A stretch of DNA of 43,518 nt from Alistipes sp. (GCA_017935185.1 JAGBIC010000042.1:1-43518); one strand, 5' to 3'. Shown: positions 33,417-42,356, numbered from the stretch's first letter. Numbers and translations are program-made. The notes: generated from the letters alone by a model not told the origin.

Positions 33417-34616
33417 ATGAGCGAAATTCTTCGTAAACAGTTTCTGCGTCATGTTGCGCAAACCTCGCCGGCACCACAACTCATCGAGGTAGAGCGTGCC
33501 GAGGGGGTATTTTTCTACACTCCCGAGGGCAAGCCATACTACGACCTGATTTCGGGTGTATCGGTAAACAACGTGGGACATGGCAACAAAGCCATAATAG
33601 AGGCCGTTCAGCGACAAGTGGCTGACTATATGCACATTATGGTTTATGGCGAAATGGTGGAACGTCCTCAGGTAGAGTATGCAAAACTTCTTGCCGACAC
33701 CCTACCCGACCCACTCGACAGCGTATATTTCCTTAATTCGGGAGCCGAAGCGGTGGAGGGGGCTTTGAAATTGGCCAAACGTTATACCGCCCGCACCGAA
33801 ATGATATCTATGCGCCGAGCCTACCACGGCTCAACCCATGGCGCAATGAGCATGATGGGCGCTCCCGAGGGCGAGGAGTGGAAAAACGCATTCCGACCAC
33901 TACTACCCGACACCAAAGCCATTCGCTTTAACTGCATAGAGGATTTGTCGCTCATCACCGAACGAACAGCCTGCGTGCTATGCGAGCCTGTGCAGGGCGA
34001 GGCGGGAGTTGTTCCTCCACAAAACAACTATCTGAATGCTTTGCGAGAGCGATGCAGTGAGGTGGGCGCGTTGCTCATCTTCGATGAGATACAGATGGGC
34101 ATGGGTCGCTCGGGCGAGATGTTTGCCATGCAAAAATATGGCGTTACGCCCGATATTGTGTGCCTTGCCAAGGCCTTTGGCGGTGGCATGCCCCTCGGTG
34201 CATTTATCTCAAGCCACGAGATAATGTCCACGCTCACTCACGACCCCGTATTAGGCCACATTACCACCTTTGGCGGCCACCCCGTTTGCTGCGCTGCAGG
34301 GCTGGCGGCAATGCGGTATCTTATAGACAACAATGTCGTGGTGGATGTCGAACGCAAAGGTGCGTTATATGAGGAGCTTCTGCAGAGCCATCCCGCAGTG
34401 AAGCAGATTCGCCGCAACGGACTGTTATTGGCCGTTGAATTGGGCAGTAGCGACAAGCTATATCGCATAATGGACTTATTCATCGAAGAGGGTATCTTGA
34501 GCGACTGGTTTTTATTCTGCGACACAGCCTTCCGCATCTCACCACCGCTGGTTATCTCCGATGACGAAATTCGCGACAGTGTAAGGATTATCACAAAATG
34601 TTTGGACAGATTATAG
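33417..34616 (+). CDS. Class III PLP-dependent aminotransferase
   Basis: A 399-residue aminotransferase of the acetylornithine/ornithine/GABA type. Class III features in order are ISGVSVNNVGHGNKAIIEAV, the phosphate-binding FLNSGAEAVEGALKLAKRYT, YHGSTHGAMSMMG, EPVQGEAGVVPP, FDEIQMGMGRSG (Asp223 binds the pyridine nitrogen), and the Schiff-base Lys252 in CLAKAFGGGMPLGAF. It ends with HPVCCAAGLAA and a class III C-terminal domain. Arginine or lysine pathway genes are absent nearby, so the substrate cannot be named. It begins four bases after the TrmH-like gene. Confidence 0.9.
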   Translation: MSEILRKQFLRHVAQTSPAPQLIEVERAEGVFFYTPEGKPYYDLISGVSVNNVGHGNKAIIEAVQRQVADYMHIMVYGEMVERPQVEYAKLLADTLPDPLDSVYFLNSGAEAVEGALKLAKRYTARTEMISMRRAYHGSTHGAMSMMGAPEGEEWKNAFRPLLPDTKAIRFNCIEDLSLITERTACVLCEPVQGEAGVVPPQNNYLNALRERCSEVGALLIFDEIQMGMGRSGEMFAMQKYGVTPDIVCLAKAFGGGMPLGAFISSHEIMSTLTHDPVLGHITTFGGHPVCCAAGLAAMRYLIDNNVVVDVERKGALYEELLQSHPAVKQIRRNGLLLAVELGSSDKLYRIMDLFIEEGILSDWFLFCDTAFRISPPLVISDDEIRDSVRIITKCLDRL

Positions 34617-34644
34617 AAGTATAACCACTTAAAAATCTTTAATT

Positions 34645-35043
34645 ATGAACAACGGCAACCAAAATCCTGTCATTACTACAGGTGCAGTTTTAACCATCAC
34701 ATTGGTTTGTTTTGCTATCATAGCATTCTTCTTGTTTGGTATACCACGATACAGAGTGTGGCAGCAGGAGATGAAGGGCCGTGCCGAGCTGGCGCAGGCC
34801 GAGCAGAATCGTCAAATCAAGATTGAGGAGGCAAAGGCTAATCTCGAAGCCGAGAAACTCAATGCTCAGGCAGAAGTGGTACGCGCACAAGGAGCTGCCG
34901 AGGCTATCAAGATTGAAAATGGTTCGCTTACCCCCACATACATACAATACCTGTGGGTACGTCAACAAAACACCTCGGCAAACAAGGTTATTTATATTCC
35001 GACCGAGGCCGGCTTGCCCATCTTGGAGGCCAAAGGCGAATAA
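34645..35043 (+). CDS. Single-TM protein resembling a prohibitin/SPFH C-terminal tail
   Basis: A 132-residue protein with one N-terminal transmembrane segment (about residues 14-35). A charged Ala/Glu/Gln coiled coil follows (about 42-93; AELAQAEQNRQIKIEEAKAN, then AEVVRAQGAAEAIKIENG). It ends with YIQYLWVRQQ and KVIYIPTEAGLPILEA. The coiled coil and end match the tail of band-7/SPFH (prohibitin-like) proteins, in which such ends follow the SPFH domain, but that domain is absent. It could be a stand-alone partner or decoy of an SPFH scaffold. A strong terminator follows; 28 bases separate it from the aminotransferase gene. Confidence 0.65.
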   Translation: MNNGNQNPVITTGAVLTITLVCFAIIAFFLFGIPRYRVWQQEMKGRAELAQAEQNRQIKIEEAKANLEAEKLNAQAEVVRAQGAAEAIKIENGSLTPTYIQYLWVRQQNTSANKVIYIPTEAGLPILEAKGE

Positions 35044-35067
35044 CTTAATCCTACAATAGTTACAAAC

Positions 35068-35104
35068 AAAGGGCCTGCTGCAAAGCTGCAACAGGCTCTT
35101 TATT
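35068..35104. terminator. Bidirectional terminator, 34645 gene / nfo
   Basis: GGGCCTG...CAGGCTC outer stem with an inner TGCA/TGCA pairing, flanked by A-rich and T-rich sequence. It belongs to the same AGAGCCTG-type terminators as those at 11435 and 15167. Confidence 0.85.
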
Positions 35105-35105
35105 G

Positions 35106-35954
35106 TTATTTCTCCTCGGCAAAACTCTTCAGCGCCGCTATCTCCTCGGCCCAGCGACTCTCGTCAGGAGTCTCAAGGATAAGAGGGATATTGTCGAAAC
35201 GTGCATCACGAGCTATATAGCGGAAGACGTTTATCCCCAAAAATCCCTCGCCCATAGGCATGTGGCGATCCACACGGCTGCCGAGTTGTTTCATTGCGTC
35301 ATTCAGGTGCATGCCTCGCAAATACTTGAAACCCACCTCACGCTCAAACTCGGCAAAAACCTTCTCGCAGCCCTCCTCGGTCGAGAGGTCATATCCAGCC
35401 GCAAAAGAGTGGCAGGTATCAAGGCAGACACCCACACGTGATTTATCCTCGACTCTGTCGATTATATATGCCAAATGCCAAAAGGCATAACCAAGATTCG
35501 AGCCCTGCCCCGCCGTATTCTCGATGACGGCTGTAACGCCATGCGTCTTATCGAGAGCCATATTTATCGACTCGGCAACCAACGCAAGGCTCTCCTCCTC
35601 CGATATCTTCTTCAGATGGCTGCCAGGGTGGAAATTCAATCTATCGAGGCCCAACTGCTCGCAACGCTCCATCTCGTGCAGGAACGAGGCCCGCGACTTC
35701 TCCAGCCCCTCCTGCTCGGGGTGGCCCAAATTGATAAGATAGCTATCGTGAGGAAGAATCTGTGCAGGAGTGTATCCATATCTGTCGCACGCCTCACGAA
35801 ACGCTGCAATTTGCGCCTCGCCAAGCGGTGGCGCTGCCCACTGATGCTGATTCTTTGTAAACAGAGCAAAAGCTGTTGCTCCTATCTCATGCGCATTACG
35901 AGGGGCATTTTCCACGCCACCCGAAGCGCTCACATGTGCACCAAAGTATTTCAT
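35106..35954 (-). CDS. nfo: Endonuclease IV (AP endonuclease)
   Basis: A 282-residue zinc enzyme that cuts abasic sites in base-excision repair. The ATG at 35952-35954 gives [13 protein letters not shown], the standard start; the longer frame begins on TTG. Metal ligands and family blocks are all visible: [68 protein letters not shown] and LILETP. It is convergent with the 34645 gene, and the two share a terminator. Confidence 0.96.
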   Translation of the reverse strand: MKYFGAHVSASGGVENAPRNAHEIGATAFALFTKNQHQWAAPPLGEAQIAAFREACDRYGYTPAQILPHDSYLINLGHPEQEGLEKSRASFLHEMERCEQLGLDRLNFHPGSHLKKISEEESLALVAESINMALDKTHGVTAVIENTAGQGSNLGYAFWHLAYIIDRVEDKSRVGVCLDTCHSFAAGYDLSTEEGCEKVFAEFEREVGFKYLRGMHLNDAMKQLGSRVDRHMPMGEGFLGINVFRYIARDARFDNIPLILETPDESRWAEEIAALKSFAEEK

Positions 35955-36010
35955 ATCGGTCAATCATTACTTATGTTATGCAAATTTAATGATTTTCTGC
36001 TATTTTTTCT

Positions 36011-36018
36011 TAACTTTG
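36011..36018 (+). promoter_or_regulatory. -7 box upstream of the DUF3078-like gene
   Basis: TAACTTTG, an exact match 48 bases before the ATG; upstream is T-rich without a clean TTTG. Confidence 0.5.
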
Positions 36019-36065
36019 CACTTAAAGAATAATTTATTAACGTGTAAAAAATCGTCTATTATATT

Positions 36066-37232
36066 ATGAAGCGTTTTTTAAGCATACTAATTGCATCTAT
36101 CGCAATATCGGCTACTCCTTCGTGGGCCCAGTTCACCGTGGAGGATAAGACTAAAACCAAGCAAGAAGATGTAAAGTTTGAGAAGGACTTTAAAAATATA
36201 GATGTTCAAGCCGCCGAGTTCTACAGCGATGCCAAGGCCAAACTCGAGCGCCAGCGTATTCGCAAGGAGCGCAACACGTTGGAGATCACTGTATCACTTC
36301 AGGGTTCCATGGCCTCATACAATAACGCATGGCTCGACACCCGAGGTGGTGACAACTCGATTGCCGTTACGGGTGACTTCTTTTTGAAACACACCTACGT
36401 AAAAGATAAATTCCGCCTTTTCACACAGGCTCAAGCGAAGTATGGTTACAACCGAATTCGCGTAGAAGACGAGGATGGTGGCAAGGAGGGTATATGGTTT
36501 AAGAACCTCGACCAATTCTGGATTCAGACCGAGCCGTCACGCACCATCAACAAGGCCTGGAGTTACAACGGTAGGGTGAAAATCACCAGCCAATTCTCGA
36601 AGACCTACACCTCGCGTACGGCACAGACCGATGAAAATGTAAAGACATCATTCATGGCCCCGGGTTATGTGAACGTCTCTCTCGGTTTCAAATTTACCAG
36701 CCAAAACAAAAAGTTCCCCATAAGAATATCGCTCAACCCCTTGGCAAGCGACGGAACGGTAGCTTACAACGATTTGGTCGAGAAGATATATCGTGACAAA
36801 AACGCAACCAGCTGGTTCGGTATCGACATGGGTAAACACGCAACATTCTCGGGTGGTTCGGATATCAACATCGGATTTGACCGCACATGGGGCAAGAATG
36901 GTTGGATTCGCTACTGGACCGACTGCACGGTCTACTACGGTTGGATTACCAACGTGATTAACGGCACAAAGATTCGTAACTACTACAACTACCTCACAGC
37001 ACAGCGTCAGTGGGAAGAGGGTGGTAAGGTAGGCGATGCTCCCGCAAAAGTGGGTCGCATGGTAGAGCTGCATCCCACCATCGATTGGAAGAACAGAATC
37101 ACGCTCAAGGCTTCGAAGTTCATAACCACTACAATAGAGATAAATCTATATTATAATAAAGCTCAATCAAGCGCAATATTGCTTCAGTCTAACCTCAAGG
37201 TCGGACTGTCATACACATTCAAAAACAAGTAA
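36066..37232 (+). CDS. DUF3078-like outer-membrane-type protein
   Basis: A 388-residue exported protein with a Sec signal peptide (RFLSILIASIAISATPSWA, cut likely before Q22). The mature part is rich in alternating strands with aromatic ends (VSLQGSMASYNNAWLDTRGG, TGDFFLKHTYVKDKFRL). It closes with a strand ending in aromatic residues (LKVGLSYTFKNK), as expected for an outer-membrane beta-barrel. The pattern fits DUF3078 proteins of Bacteroidota. Function is unknown. It has its own -7 promoter box and is followed after 56 bases by the S41 protease. Confidence 0.72.
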   Translation: MKRFLSILIASIAISATPSWAQFTVEDKTKTKQEDVKFEKDFKNIDVQAAEFYSDAKAKLERQRIRKERNTLEITVSLQGSMASYNNAWLDTRGGDNSIAVTGDFFLKHTYVKDKFRLFTQAQAKYGYNRIRVEDEDGGKEGIWFKNLDQFWIQTEPSRTINKAWSYNGRVKITSQFSKTYTSRTAQTDENVKTSFMAPGYVNVSLGFKFTSQNKKFPIRISLNPLASDGTVAYNDLVEKIYRDKNATSWFGIDMGKHATFSGGSDINIGFDRTWGKNGWIRYWTDCTVYYGWITNVINGTKIRNYYNYLTAQRQWEEGGKVGDAPAKVGRMVELHPTIDWKNRITLKASKFITTTIEINLYYNKAQSSAILLQSNLKVGLSYTFKNK

Positions 37233-37288
37233 CATGTTTGCCGGAATGGTACGCAGATTGCGCATAGAGCAATACCAATTTAGTACTA

Positions 37289-38956
37289 ATGTATAAAAAT
37301 AATAAACACACCATCATATTCCCACTGCTGCTGGCTGTGGGAATTGTATTGGGCATACTTCTCGGCCAGTTTGTCGGCCGCAGCCGTGCCGAATCGCAAC
37401 TCCGCACCCTCATTGGACGGGCAGGATTGAACACGACCAACAAAATCATGCAAACATGCATGCTTATTGAGCATAAGTATGTCGACTCGATATCGATGGA
37501 CTCACTTTCGGAGATGGTTATTCCGCTGCTTATCAAAGAGCTTGACCCCCACTCGGTATACATCCCTGCAAAAGATATGCAGGAGATGAACGAGCCACTC
37601 GAAGGAGAGTTTGATGGAATCGGTGTAGTATTCAATGCCGCAACCGACACCGTTATCGTGCTGAACGTGATTCCCAATGGCCCCAGCGCAAAGGCAGGCG
37701 TTGTGGCCGGCGACCGTATTATCGAAATTAACGACACTCTGGTGGCAGGTGTTAAGATGCCACAGAACGATATTGTGAAGCGCCTGCGCGGCAAGCGAGG
37801 CACAGAGGTTAAGGTGTCGCTCAAACGCAGAGGTATTGACGATCTGGTGGATGTGACAATCATACGCGATGCCATACCCATCAAGAGTATTGAATCGTAT
37901 TTTATGGCTACCGCCGACATAGGATATGTACGTCTGTCACAGTTCGCCCGCACATCGTACGAGGAGCTTATCACAGCCCTCACCGAGCTTCGCCAGCAGG
38001 GAATGAAGAAGCTCATATTTGATCTGCGCGGCAACTCGGGCGGTTACCTCGACCAAGCCATCCTCATCGCCAACGAGTTCCTTCCGCAAGGCAAACTGAT
38101 AGTCTACACCGAAGACCGCAACGGTGACCAAATTAAGCAATTCAGCGATGGCCGAGGCTCAGCAACCGACATAGAGCTCGTGGTTCTTATTGACGAGGGC
38201 AGTGCCTCATCAAGTGAGATTCTGGCCGGAGCTGTTCAGGACAACGACCGTGGCACAATCGTGGGACGCCGCTCGTTCGGCAAGGGTCTGGTGCAGAACC
38301 AGCTCCCCTACTCCGATGGTTCGGCTCTGCGACTGACAATAGCTCGTTACTACACTCCGACAGGACGTTCAATACAAAAGCCTTACACCAATGGCGACGG
38401 CACGGATTACGAGATGGATATGATTCGACGTTACAACAACAACGAGTTCTTCTCGGCCGACAGCATACATTTTGCCGACTCACTCAAGTTCACCACCCCC
38501 AAGGGTAAAACTGTTTATGGTGGCGGAGGTATTATGCCCGATGTATTTATCCCGATGGATACCACCGACATAACTCAATATTATGTTGAAGTTACAGGCC
38601 GTAATATACTCTATCGCTACACCATCGACTATGCCGACCGCCACCGCGAGGCGTTAAACAAGGTGGAGAACATGCAGCAGCTCACAGAGTTGCTTGACAG
38701 CGACAAGAATCTGTTTAATGATTTTATCCGCTACGCAACACAGCAGGGTGTCAAGCCGAACTATCGCGATATAGCACGCTCACGAAAGATTATGGAGGCA
38801 CAACTGCGTGCCTACATCGGCCGCAACACAGTACTGGAGGATGATGGATTCTACTACAACATTATCCCCATAGATGCCGAACTTACTCGTTCGATAGAAC
38901 TGCTCGAGGCCCCACCTCAAGCAACCGAGGAGGCCCAACAACCTGAAACAAAATAG
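37289..38956 (+). CDS. S41-family C-terminal processing protease (CtpA-like)
   Basis: A 555-residue membrane-anchored serine protease, with its N-terminal anchor at about residues 8-28. A PDZ domain (about 100-180) contains FDGIGVVFNAATDTVIVLNV and GVVAGDRIIEIND. The catalytic part has FDLRGNSGGYLDQAI, the Ser in DEGSASSSEILAGAVQD (near 310) and the Lys in RRSFGKGLVQ (near 330). These proteases trim periplasmic proteins and lipoproteins and are quality-control factors. The C-terminal 100 residues form the usual helical extension. The gene is closely followed by a 75-residue membrane protein and a phosphatase, which may be co-transcribed. Confidence 0.93.
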   Translation: MYKNNKHTIIFPLLLAVGIVLGILLGQFVGRSRAESQLRTLIGRAGLNTTNKIMQTCMLIEHKYVDSISMDSLSEMVIPLLIKELDPHSVYIPAKDMQEMNEPLEGEFDGIGVVFNAATDTVIVLNVIPNGPSAKAGVVAGDRIIEINDTLVAGVKMPQNDIVKRLRGKRGTEVKVSLKRRGIDDLVDVTIIRDAIPIKSIESYFMATADIGYVRLSQFARTSYEELITALTELRQQGMKKLIFDLRGNSGGYLDQAILIANEFLPQGKLIVYTEDRNGDQIKQFSDGRGSATDIELVVLIDEGSASSSEILAGAVQDNDRGTIVGRRSFGKGLVQNQLPYSDGSALRLTIARYYTPTGRSIQKPYTNGDGTDYEMDMIRRYNNNEFFSADSIHFADSLKFTTPKGKTVYGGGGIMPDVFIPMDTTDITQYYVEVTGRNILYRYTIDYADRHREALNKVENMQQLTELLDSDKNLFNDFIRYATQQGVKPNYRDIARSRKIMEAQLRAYIGRNTVLEDDGFYYNIIPIDAELTRSIELLEAPPQATEEAQQPETK

Positions 38957-38964
38957 ATTAAAAT

Positions 38965-39192
38965 ATGATAAAGAAGATTATAGGCACACTCTTTGCCCTC
39001 GGAACGGTAGCAGTCATGGTAGCCACCGCACTCAACGCCGGCAATTATGAAAGCATGCTCCCCAACGATTTTTTTGGCGGTTTCACGAAAGATGTTCCCA
39101 CCGGCGAAGCAGCTGCCGAGCCGACAATAATCGAGAATCAGGCCGACACCGCTGTGGAGCAAATTCTTACCGACTCACTCACCATAGAATAA
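38965..39192 (+). CDS. Small single-TM protein following the S41 protease
   Basis: A 75-residue protein starting nine bases after the protease stop. It has a basic N-terminus, one hydrophobic segment (about 5-25, IIGTLFALGTVAVMVATAL), and then an acidic, probably periplasmic tail (DTAVEQILTDSLTIE). I do not recognise it. The close spacing suggests a partner or substrate of the protease, which is inference only. Confidence 0.6.
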   Translation: MIKKIIGTLFALGTVAVMVATALNAGNYESMLPNDFFGGFTKDVPTGEAAAEPTIIENQADTAVEQILTDSLTIE

Positions 39193-39217
39193 TATTAGCA
39201 ACCTAAACTAACCCAAT

Positions 39218-40396
39218 ATGAAAAGATTGTTTTTTACTACATTGTTTTTAGCTATATCGGCAATAGCATTTGCTGCTGATCCTCCCGTTGCCAAAATCAA
39301 ATGCGGCCCATGGGTGGTAAATGTTGATCAGACCGAGATGACAATCGTGTGGACCACTACCGAACGCAGCATGGGCTGGGTAGAGATAGCACCCGACGAC
39401 GGCACATCATTCTACACCGTTGAGCGCCCCCGCTACGACGAGGATTTTATGGGACGTCACGTAGTATCGAAGGTGCATCATGTACGCATCACAGGTCTTG
39501 AACCGGGCACCACCTACCGCTATCGCATCTACCAGCAGGGTATAGACGACAGCGGTCACAACCCTGTTCCCAGCGGCCAGATTACAGCCAGCAACGTTTT
39601 CTCGCAGAAGCCTTATGCCATACGCACTATGGACTACAACAAGCAGGATTGCTCGTTTACCATGATTAACGATATTCACGGTCGCGATTCGATAATGCTC
39701 GCCCTGACCGATGGACTTAAGGCCGAGAAGCCCGATTTCGTTGTATTCAATGGCGACATGACCAGCTTTATGGGTTCGATTGAGGATATCGAGCAGCAGT
39801 TTATGAGTCGCGCCACAAAGACCTTCGCAACAGACATACCGCTGGTTTATGTACGTGGTAACCACGAAACCCGTGGCCCGGGATTCAGTGAGTTCCTCAA
39901 CCTCTTCCCCACCAAGACAAATACACCTTATTATATATTCCGTCAAGGCCCTGCGGCTTTTATCGTTATCGACAGCGGTGAGGACAAGCCCGACAGCGAC
40001 ATCGAGTATGGCGGCACAGCAGCCTACGACGCATATCGCGAGGCGATGGCCAAATGGCTGGAGCAGGCCATCCAGAGTGAGGAGTTCCGCTCGGCTCCCG
40101 TTAAGATTGCCCTGCTACACATCCCCTTTGACAAGGGTACAGGCTGGTATGGCAACAACGAACTGCGCCGCCTCCTCTTGCCACTGCTCAACAAGGCCGG
40201 CATTGATGTTATGTTGAGCGGCCACACCCACCGTTACAGCTACCGCGACAAGGGCTATTGCGGCAACGAATTCCCTATACTTGTAAACGGCAACAACGAC
40301 CGTGTGGATGTAAAAATCACCAACCAGCAGATTCACATGGAGGTAAAAGATGCCACAGGCAAGAGCCTCCACACCCATGTGGTCAAGGTGGAATAG
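39218..40396 (+). CDS. Secreted calcineurin-like phosphoesterase with N-terminal FN3-like domain
   Basis: A 392-residue protein with a signal peptide (FTTLFLAISAIAFA, cleaved before ADPPV). An N-terminal fibronectin/purple acid phosphatase-type sandwich (about 25-125; MTIVWTTTERSMGWVEI, VRITGLEPGTTYRYRI) comes first. A metallophosphoesterase domain follows with all metal-binding motifs: NDIHGRD (near 154), FNGDM, VRGNHETRG, LLHIPFD and LSGHTHRYSY. Family members hydrolyse phosphate mono- or diesters, and exported ones often scavenge phosphate. It is 25 bases behind the small membrane gene, and a strong terminator follows. Confidence 0.9.
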   Translation: MKRLFFTTLFLAISAIAFAADPPVAKIKCGPWVVNVDQTEMTIVWTTTERSMGWVEIAPDDGTSFYTVERPRYDEDFMGRHVVSKVHHVRITGLEPGTTYRYRIYQQGIDDSGHNPVPSGQITASNVFSQKPYAIRTMDYNKQDCSFTMINDIHGRDSIMLALTDGLKAEKPDFVVFNGDMTSFMGSIEDIEQQFMSRATKTFATDIPLVYVRGNHETRGPGFSEFLNLFPTKTNTPYYIFRQGPAAFIVIDSGEDKPDSDIEYGGTAAYDAYREAMAKWLEQAIQSEEFRSAPVKIALLHIPFDKGTGWYGNNELRRLLLPLLNKAGIDVMLSGHTHRYSYRDKGYCGNEFPILVNGNNDRVDVKITNQQIHMEVKDATGKSLHTHVVKVE

Positions 40397-40421
40397 AGCC
40401 CAAGCATAAACAGCACAAGTT

Positions 40422-40460
40422 AATACCTGATATGCCAATTGTGCATATCAGGTATTTTTG
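40422..40460 (+). terminator. Terminator after the phosphatase gene
   Basis: A perfect 14-bp stem AATACCTGATATGC / GCATATCAGGTATT with a 7-base loop, followed by TTT. This closes the 36066-40396 group. Confidence 0.93.
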
Positions 40461-40512
40461 CAGTTTTTTTATTGATTAACATCGTCGTTTTCTCATCTTC
40501 TGCGTCTTATAA

Positions 40513-40528
40513 TCAAACGATCGTTTGA
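40513..40528. promoter_or_regulatory. Perfect 16-bp palindrome before the sigma factor gene
   Basis: TCAAACGATCGTTTGA reads the same on both strands and ends 20 bases before the ATG at 40549. It is a plausible dimer operator. No TAnnTTTG promoter is visible near it. Confidence 0.6.
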
Positions 40529-40548
40529 AATTAAACTAAAAAGAGAAA

Positions 40549-41034
40549 ATGAAAAACTACACAACACCCAACTATAATAAGCTCGGCGAGTGGCTTGACG
40601 CATGGCAGGAGCCACTTTACCGTTACGCATTCTTAAGGTTGGGCCGCAGGGATGAGGCAGAAGATGTGGTGCAAGATGCGTTTCTGAAGATTGCATCATC
40701 GTCTACCCAGATAAAAAATCCCAAGGCCTACCTTTTTAGGATGGTGTCAAACGGCTGTGTGGATGTTTTACGCCGAAGAGGTCGCAACATCCCACTTGCT
40801 TCGCAAACAGCTACACCCGCCGAGAGTTATGACACCGAAGCCGAAGAGGAGTACCAGCGCATAGCCGCGCTGCTATTGCACCTCAACGAAAAGGAGGCCG
40901 AGGTGATTCACCTGCACATACACGCAGGGCTGAAATTCACCGAGATAGCCGAGCTCCTCGACACTCCGGCAACAACACTCAAAAGTCGCTTTGCGAGCGG
41001 CATAACACACTTAAGACAGATGTTAATCAACTAA
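40549..41034 (+). CDS. ECF-type RNA polymerase sigma factor
   Basis: A 161-residue sigma factor of the extracytoplasmic-function type, with only regions 2 and 4. Region 2 includes YRYAFLRLGRRDEAEDVVQD and NPKAYLFRMVSNGCVDVLRR (about 19-75). A short acidic linker is followed by region 4 with LNEKEAEVIHLHIHAGLKFT and EIAELLDTPATTLKSRF (about 115-155), a helix-turn-helix for the -35 element. It directs polymerase to a small regulon. The next gene, 12 bases on, encodes a membrane protein of anti-sigma layout. No FecR or SusC-type genes are adjacent, unlike many Bacteroidota ECF systems. Confidence 0.9.
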   Translation: MKNYTTPNYNKLGEWLDAWQEPLYRYAFLRLGRRDEAEDVVQDAFLKIASSSTQIKNPKAYLFRMVSNGCVDVLRRRGRNIPLASQTATPAESYDTEAEEEYQRIAALLLHLNEKEAEVIHLHIHAGLKFTEIAELLDTPATTLKSRFASGITHLRQMLIN

Positions 41035-41046
41035 AAAATCTCAACT

Positions 41047-42300
41047 ATGAACAACAATAATTATAACAAAGACGAGCAGCAGATTATTCAGATGCTTACC
41101 CCTTCAACCGAAGTTAAGCCTTCGGCAGATTTTCGCCAACGAGTCCTCGATGCTGCGGCCGCTCAAGCATCCTCACAGCAGGCAAGCGCCACACCACAGC
41201 GCAGAGTCCGCCGCATAAGTTATTGGCTCGGAGCAGTCTGTTCGGCAGCTGCGGTAATAGCCATCGCCATAACATTGACACTCAACACCCCGGCATACGC
41301 CGCTCGTAAATACTTCTCGAATGCGTTAATCTCATTGCAGGAGGCCAAGACAATGGTGATGAAGCTCAGCGTGCGCACCCAGGCCGACGAACCGATAGAT
41401 TATATCAATCCTGCGCTGGACTTTGTTCCCGCAACCGTTAAAGTTATCTATGACGAGACCATGTTATGGTCCATCGAAAAGAAGAACGGTCGCACCGTCC
41501 TCTACAAGGGTGCTGAAGCCACAGGCAACTACATATATCAATGGATTGGCGGCCAAGATGGTAAGACGGGCTGGAAGGCTGAATACCGAGGTGTCGCAGG
41601 AGATTTGGCCATCATGCTTGACCCTCGAATCCTGCTCGAGGCAGAGTATCGCACAGCACAGCGCAACAAAGGAACGAAATATGAGATTTTAGACCTCGGA
41701 GAGGTTGCCATCGTGAGGGTATCGACCTCTGCACAGGGTAATTTTTCGCAGAGCGACTACATGAAAAACACGTCGCTGGCCGAGGCCAACACCATTCGTG
41801 AATATACATTTGCCAAGGATAGTGGACTGCTGTACCAAATGCGTATTATGGTTATGGTCGATAAAAAGCCCGTACCCGTCGTCGAGAGCGAGAGTATTAT
41901 CTTCAACGAGCCTTTGAGCGTGGAAAATCTCTACGACAAAGAGGCATTCAGCAGGGTCGAGTTCCTCGACATGGAGGCGGAACCTGCGCAAGCGTCATCG
42001 CTGACGAATATTCCCGCCGACAAGGCTGCAAAGATAATTTTGGAGGCTATGCACAATTGGGATATGGATATTCTCAACACAGCCATGCACTATTTCAAAG
42101 GCGATGTGATGAAAATAGTAGAGGCTCGTTACAAGGGACTGAAATTGAAATCCATCGGAAAATCCTTTAAGTCGGGGCTCTATCCGGGCTACTTCGTTGA
42201 GTGTAAAGTCATTTTGGCCAACGGCAAGGAGGAGAAATTGACGCTCGCCCTGCGCAACGACAACAAAGAGAAGGTTTGGCTTATAGATGGAGGATTATAA
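41047..42300 (+). CDS. Probable membrane anti-sigma factor with large periplasmic domain
   Basis: A 417-residue single-span protein: a cytoplasmic N-terminus (about 1-58, including EVKPSADFRQRVLDAAAAQA, a short helix like those that clamp sigma factors), one TM (about 59-79), and a periplasmic part. The latter has a beta-rich region of about 200 residues (MKLSVRTQ, YEILDLGEVAIVRVSTSA, YTFAKDSGLLYQMRIMVM) that looks like the LolA/RseB fold. A second domain of about 100 residues (AAKIILEAMHNWDMDILNTA, LKLKSIGKSF, KVWLIDGG) follows. Position and topology argue for sensing and sigma-factor control. No classic zinc anti-sigma motif is visible, so the role is inferred. Confidence 0.7.
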   Translation: MNNNNYNKDEQQIIQMLTPSTEVKPSADFRQRVLDAAAAQASSQQASATPQRRVRRISYWLGAVCSAAAVIAIAITLTLNTPAYAARKYFSNALISLQEAKTMVMKLSVRTQADEPIDYINPALDFVPATVKVIYDETMLWSIEKKNGRTVLYKGAEATGNYIYQWIGGQDGKTGWKAEYRGVAGDLAIMLDPRILLEAEYRTAQRNKGTKYEILDLGEVAIVRVSTSAQGNFSQSDYMKNTSLAEANTIREYTFAKDSGLLYQMRIMVMVDKKPVPVVESESIIFNEPLSVENLYDKEAFSRVEFLDMEAEPAQASSLTNIPADKAAKIILEAMHNWDMDILNTAMHYFKGDVMKIVEARYKGLKLKSIGKSFKSGLYPGYFVECKVILANGKEEKLTLALRNDNKEKVWLIDGGL

Positions 42301-42318
42301 AATTTTCTCACAACAACA

Positions 42319-42350
42319 ATGGGCAGGTCGGATGGCTTGCCCATATTTTT
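42319..42350 (+). terminator. Terminator of the sigma/anti-sigma operon
   Basis: ATGGGCA (42319-42325) / TGCCCAT (42338-42344) with a 12-base loop, followed by ATTTTTATT. Confidence 0.8.
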
Positions 42351-42356
42351 ATTCAC

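Noticed and set aside
37219-38034. 271-codon minus-strand ORF
   Set aside because: Serine/arginine-rich shadow of the S41 protease gene on the other strand.
40473-40506. ECF-type AAC...CGTC self-promoter for the sigma gene
   Set aside because: The distance between AAC and CGTC is about 22 bases, too long for the usual 16-17, and no other support was found.
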